From contig CAYJRR010000099.1 in assembly GCA_964372275.1 (NCBI GenBank), positions 1 to 16,818 on the forward strand: a DNA stretch of 16,818 bases. The letters run 5' to 3'. Position 1 is the stretch's first letter; each line of letters starts with the position of its first letter. A program made the position numbers and the translations under genes. The stretch comes from CAYJRR01 sp964372275 [NCBI: uncultured bacterium] (GTDB lineage Bacteria; CAYJRR01). Below, one piece after another: positions 14,206 to 16,818 of this stretch. The notes under the pieces were generated by a model. That model was not told the DNA's origin. It saw only the letters and a list, made by a program, of their open reading frames with translations, and did not search any database.

Positions 14206-14665
14206 ATCGCTTCACGTAGCGTTCCCAGACCGCAACGAACCGCTCCTGCTCCTCCACCTGCACGAAGCCCGGCTCGATGCGGCGGATCGTCCTCAGCACG
14301 CGCTCGGCGTCGGTCTCCGGCGAACGCGCGAGGAAGCAGGCGATCATCGTTCCGGTGCGACCGAGTCCTGCGAAACAGTGGGCCGCCACCGCCAGACTCT
14401 CGGCGTTCCGGGCGTCGACGAAGGCGCAGAAGGCCTTCGTCTGTTCGATCGTCGGTACGCCGAAATCGTCGATCGGGAAGTGCTCGGTGACCAATCCGGC
14501 CGCGCGCACCGCGTCGGGATCGAGTGGGCGCTCGGTCAAGGTGGCGACTGCCCGGATCCCCATTCGGTGGATCTCGCGCAGATCCTCCTCCAGCGGACGG
14601 ATCCGACCGGGGAGACTCATCCCCGCGAGCCGGCCGGGCACCACCCAATGAAATCGTTCGGGCAT
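14204..14665 (-). CDS. Dual-specificity phosphatase, DUSP23 (VHZ)-like
   Basis: The 153-residue protein is a compact cysteine-based phosphatase. The signature is HCFAGLGRTGT (96-106) with nucleophile Cys97 and phosphate-binding Arg103; the general acid is Asp66 or Asp67 in PIDDFG. From memory it resembles animal DUSP23 end to end: WVVPGRLAGMSLP at the N-terminus, VATLTERPL, the HCxxGxGRTGTMxAC core and IRRIEPGFVQVEEQE near the C-terminus, with similar total length (about 150). No signal peptide is present, so it should act in the cytoplasm on phosphoproteins, sugar phosphates or nucleotides. The frame is open upstream to 14818, but the ATG at 14665 matches the family N-terminus and has TAGACT 11 nt before it. 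Confidence 0.88.
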   Translation of the reverse strand: MPERFHWVVPGRLAGMSLPGRIRPLEEDLREIHRMGIRAVATLTERPLDPDAVRAAGLVTEHFPIDDFGVPTIEQTKAFCAFVDARNAESLAVAAHCFAGLGRTGTMIACFLARSPETDAERVLRTIRRIEPGFVQVEEQERFVAVWERYVKR

Positions 14666-14676
14666 CGGCGAGCGGC

Positions 14677-14682
14677 AGTCTA
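14677..14682 (-). promoter_or_regulatory. Putative -10 box (TAGACT) for the phosphatase gene
   Basis: On the minus strand GC-TAGACT is followed by 11 nt and the ATG at 14665, with no Shine-Dalgarno. It is the same hexamer as at 8237-8242. Confidence 0.42.
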
Positions 14683-14745
14683 GCGCGAAAATTTGCCGCC
14701 GCGGGCGCCGCCACCATCGTCGCGAACGGCACCCGAGGAGGACCC

Positions 14746-15273
14746 ATGAGTCTGGATGGACGTGCCCCGCTCCGACGCGTCGCTCCGATTCTCGCGCTGG
14801 CGCTCGCCGCGACCGCAAGTCGGCCGGCCGCCGCCCAACGTACCGTCATCATCGAGGAGGAGGAGGCGTTCCCGGTGGCGGAGATCGGCGTGCAGGCGGG
14901 CGCGCCGACGGGGCTGTCGTTCAAGTACTGGCGGACCCCCTTCTCCGCCTTGCAAGGGGGGCTCACCTGGAGTTTTCCCGACGAGGGCTACTCGTTCAGT
15001 CTCGACTACGTCGCGCACTCCTACGCCCTGCGGCGGATCGAGCGCGAGCCGCGCGGTTTCCGCGCGCCGCTCTACGCCGGCTTCGGCGTCAAGGCGCTTC
15101 GGCTCGCGTCGGACGATCCGGTTCTCGGCGGCCGCTTCCCGCTCGGACTGACCGCGCTGATGACCGCCGTGCCGGTCTCGTTCTTCGCCGAGGTGGCCCC
15201 GGGCGTCCTGTTCGAGGACGAGGGTCCCGTCCTCAGCGCCGACGCGGGGGTCGGTGCCCGCGTCTACTTCTGA
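14746..15273 (+). CDS. Small outer-membrane beta-barrel protein
   Basis: The 175-residue product has a Sec signal peptide ending AAAQ (cleavage after about residue 30), then an acidic run (IIEEEEAFP). Alternating strands follow, such as VAEIGVQAGAPTGLSFKYW, SFSLDYVAHSYAL, FRAPLYAGFGVKAL and LSADAGVGARVYF. The final residue is Phe after alternating hydrophobics, the usual C-terminal signal for the BAM outer-membrane assembly machine. The size suggests an 8-stranded barrel. I recognise no specific family. The start is fixed by GAGGAGGA (14735-14742), 3 nt before the ATG; the longer in-frame opening back to 14524 lacks a signal peptide at its start. The divergent phosphatase gene begins 80 nt upstream. 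Confidence 0.83.
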   Translation: MSLDGRAPLRRVAPILALALAATASRPAAAQRTVIIEEEEAFPVAEIGVQAGAPTGLSFKYWRTPFSALQGGLTWSFPDEGYSFSLDYVAHSYALRRIEREPRGFRAPLYAGFGVKALRLASDDPVLGGRFPLGLTALMTAVPVSFFAEVAPGVLFEDEGPVLSADAGVGARVYF

Positions 15274-15319
15274 CGGCCGCCCGGCGCGAGCGGGAGAACG
15301 GAGCCGGCATGCCCCCTGC

Positions 15320-15325
15320 TACGAT
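15320..15325 (+). promoter_or_regulatory. Possible -10 box (TACGAT) before the LVIVD lipoprotein gene
   Basis: TACGAT lies 30 nt upstream of the chosen GTG (15356), within the 82-nt gap after the beta-barrel gene. No clear -35 is visible, and read-through from the barrel gene is an alternative. Confidence 0.3.
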
Positions 15326-15355
15326 CCGGTAGAACCGGTCCGCGGGGGTCGACGA

Positions 15356-16726
15356 GTGGCGGATTTGAGCCGATTTGTGTCGCCGGTGGCGATCGCCGCC
15401 ATCGCCCTCGCCGCGTGCGACGGAGAGCCCTCGGCCGACCACGAACCGCCGTCCTTCGACGGCCTGGTCGCGGCGGTCGTCGTCACCGCCGGCACCGCCG
15501 CGCTCTCGTGGGACGCCGCGACCGATCGGTCGCTTCCGATCGTCTATCGCGTCTGGACCGCCGGCACGCCCGGCGGAGAATCGTTCTTCGACGAGCCCGC
15601 GGCGACCACGACCGCGACGTCGATCGAGATCGCCGGCCTACCCGACGGAATCCAGTCGACCTACTTCGTCGTCCGGGCGCGGGACGCGGCCGGAAACGAG
15701 GACGAAAACGTCGTCGAACGGTCGGTCGCGTTCGCTCCGAACCGGTTGGAGCGGATCGGCGGCTATCCCCTGCCGACCGGCGGCGACATCGCCGTGAACA
15801 GCGCCGGCAACCTGGTCGCGGTTTCGGGCTTCGTCTCCGATCCGCAGGTGCGAGCATGGGTCTTCGACCTTTCCGATCCGGCGCAGCCGGAGCTCAAGGC
15901 GACGCTGCTGGGCGAGGGCCGGTCGACCGACGTCGAGATCCGCGGCGATGTCCTCTGGGTTTCGGTCGAGGACGGTCCGGGCGACGCCGGCGCCTTCGCC
16001 TACGACCTGTCGGATCCCGACGACGTTCCACAGGTCCCGATCGGCGAAGTGCGGGGGGACGGCACCGACCAGGACTGCCACACCATCTGGCTCCACGGAA
16101 CGGTCCTCTACTGCGCCAGCACCTTCGACGAAGAGATCCACCTCTACGACGTGAGCGACCCGGCGAGCCCCGACCACCTCTCCTCGGTCGGGATCCCGGG
16201 AGAGCAGGTCCACGACGTGTACGTCGACGACGAGTTGGCCGTCGGCGCGTTCCTCTACGGGGGGCTCGCCTTCTTCGACGTGTCGAACCTCGCCGATCCG
16301 TCGATGCAGCAGCGCATCGACTACGCCGGCGCCTTCACGCACAACGTCTGGCCGACGGCCGACCACGACTACCTCTACACGACCGACGAGAACGCCGCCG
16401 GCCATCTGCGCATCTGGGACATCCGCAATCGCGACCGGGTGGAGCAGGTCGGGGAGTACTACGCCTACCGGGGACCGGGTCCGAAACCGATCGTGCACAA
16501 CGTGCAGATCGTGGGGAGCATCGCCTACGTCTCCTGGTACGAGGCCGGGGTGCAGGTCCTCGACGTGAGCGACCCGACCGATCCGGTGCTGGTCGGCTTC
16601 CACGACACCTACGTTCCCACCACGCTCGGGACCTACCGCGGCGCGTGGGGGGTTGCGCCCAAGCCGCCCTACCTCTTCGTCTCCGACCTCGACAGCGGCC
16701 TGCACGTCTTCCGTCTGAACGAGTGA
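15356..16726 (+). CDS. FN3 plus LVIVD-repeat beta-propeller lipoprotein
   Basis: From the GTG at 15356 the protein has 456 residues. It starts with a lipoprotein signal (IALAAC, Cys21). An Ig/fibronectin-III-like domain spans about 28-115 (TAALSWDAATDRSLP, FVVRARDAAGN). Seven propeller blades follow, marked by D171 (DLSDPAQP), D217, D265 (DVSDPASP), D308, D355, D403 (DVSDPTDP) and a last strand at about 453, spaced 43-50 residues. This is the LVIVD repeat pattern. H242, H286, H329 and H381 recur at equivalent places (HDV/HNV) and may line the central pore. Such proteins are surface or periplasmic; the ligand is unknown. The frame is open back to 15254, but the signal peptide supports the GTG; GGGGGT lies about 6 nt upstream as a weak ribosome site. 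Confidence 0.86.
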   Translation: MADLSRFVSPVAIAAIALAACDGEPSADHEPPSFDGLVAAVVVTAGTAALSWDAATDRSLPIVYRVWTAGTPGGESFFDEPAATTTATSIEIAGLPDGIQSTYFVVRARDAAGNEDENVVERSVAFAPNRLERIGGYPLPTGGDIAVNSAGNLVAVSGFVSDPQVRAWVFDLSDPAQPELKATLLGEGRSTDVEIRGDVLWVSVEDGPGDAGAFAYDLSDPDDVPQVPIGEVRGDGTDQDCHTIWLHGTVLYCASTFDEEIHLYDVSDPASPDHLSSVGIPGEQVHDVYVDDELAVGAFLYGGLAFFDVSNLADPSMQQRIDYAGAFTHNVWPTADHDYLYTTDENAAGHLRIWDIRNRDRVEQVGEYYAYRGPGPKPIVHNVQIVGSIAYVSWYEAGVQVLDVSDPTDPVLVGFHDTYVPTTLGTYRGAWGVAPKPPYLFVSDLDSGLHVFRLNE

Positions 16727-16732
16727 CGCCGG

Positions 16733-16738
16733 TATAGT
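16733..16738 (+). promoter_or_regulatory. Putative -10 box (TATAGT) for a leaderless downstream gene
   Basis: GG-TATAGT lies 6 nt before the ATG at 16745 and just after the LVIVD gene's stop. It is the closest match to TATAAT among the leaderless-type boxes here. A second AT-rich box, TAAAAT (16779-16784), lies inside the predicted coding start and could instead serve a gene beyond the window. Confidence 0.45.
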
Positions 16739-16744
16739 CGGCCG

Positions 16745-16818
16745 ATGCAACCGAAGGCCGGTCCCGCAGCGCAACCGTTAAAATACCCCCACGACCGACC
16801 CTTCCGGGAGCCGGACAG
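16745..16818 (+). CDS. 5' end of an unidentified gene
   Basis: An ATG at 16745 opens a frame of at least 24 codons that runs off the window (MQPKAGPAAQPLKYPHDRPF and onward). It is too short to identify, and no signal peptide is visible. The only support is the TATAGT box 6 nt upstream and the absence of a stop. The TAAAAT at 16779-16784 is an alternative promoter that would argue for a later start. Confidence 0.4.
   Translation, partial: MQPKAGPAAQPLKYPHDRPFREPD

Noticed and set aside
14666-14818. N-terminal extension of the phosphatase by 51 codons
   Set aside because: It would overlap the divergent beta-barrel gene's start, is Arg-rich and unlike the family; the ATG at 14665 fits DUSP23 length and the promoter-like box.
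15254-15355. Earlier start for the LVIVD lipoprotein at 15254
   Set aside because: It would overlap the end of the beta-barrel gene and bury the lipoprotein signal behind 34 charged residues.

Overview
The window is GC-rich, densely packed DNA, probably from an uncultivated diderm (Gram-negative-type) bacterium. Evidence for an outer membrane is a small predicted beta-barrel ending in Phe and at least five predicted lipoproteins or exported enzymes. The NtrC-type sigma-54 activator tail and the protein mix resemble Myxococcota/Acidobacteriota-like lineages, but nothing here fixes the phylum. I see no tRNA, rRNA, CRISPR, transposase or phage gene. No gap between genes exceeds 200 nt.

Layout. 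1-813 is the C-terminal part of a sigma-54 activator. 821-3418 (minus) is a three-domain PEP-synthase/rifampin-phosphotransferase-like enzyme. A 198-nt divergent gap with an ATTTTCC tandem repeat separates it from 3617-5386, a gamma-glutamyltransferase lipoprotein. That gene ends exactly where the convergent plant-type glutamate-cysteine ligase (5387-6718, minus) ends, so one enzyme starting glutathione synthesis and one degrading gamma-glutamyl compounds lie stop to stop. 6826-8202 is an unrecognised lipoprotein with three cysteine pairs. 8251-9600 and 9597-10961 are translationally coupled amidohydrolases; the first keeps its metal ligands and the second has lost them.

10991-11740 and 11737-12129 (minus) form a two-gene operon of exported coiled-coil proteins. 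Upstream of it lies 12191-12667, a cysteine-less DJ-1/PfpI-like protein. Divergent from that, 12703-13371 (O-methyltransferase) and 13403-14164 (pteridine-reductase-like SDR) form a plus-strand pair. 14204-14665 (minus) is a eukaryote-like DUSP23-type phosphatase. The end holds a beta-barrel protein (14746-15273), an FN3 plus seven-bladed LVIVD propeller lipoprotein (15356-16726) and the first codons of another gene (16745 onward).

Two features span the window. Six genes lack a Shine-Dalgarno and instead carry a G-N-TANNNT box 6-11 nt before the start codon, which points to leaderless transcription; other genes have clear GGAGG-type sites. A roughly 45-nt double-hairpin sequence occurs twice: once filling the gap between the convergent SDR and phosphatase genes, and once inside the coding sequence for the signal-peptide n-region of the second amidohydrolase. 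Convergent pairs are separated by only 0-39 nt, two of them meeting at palindromes made from the opposing TAG stops.
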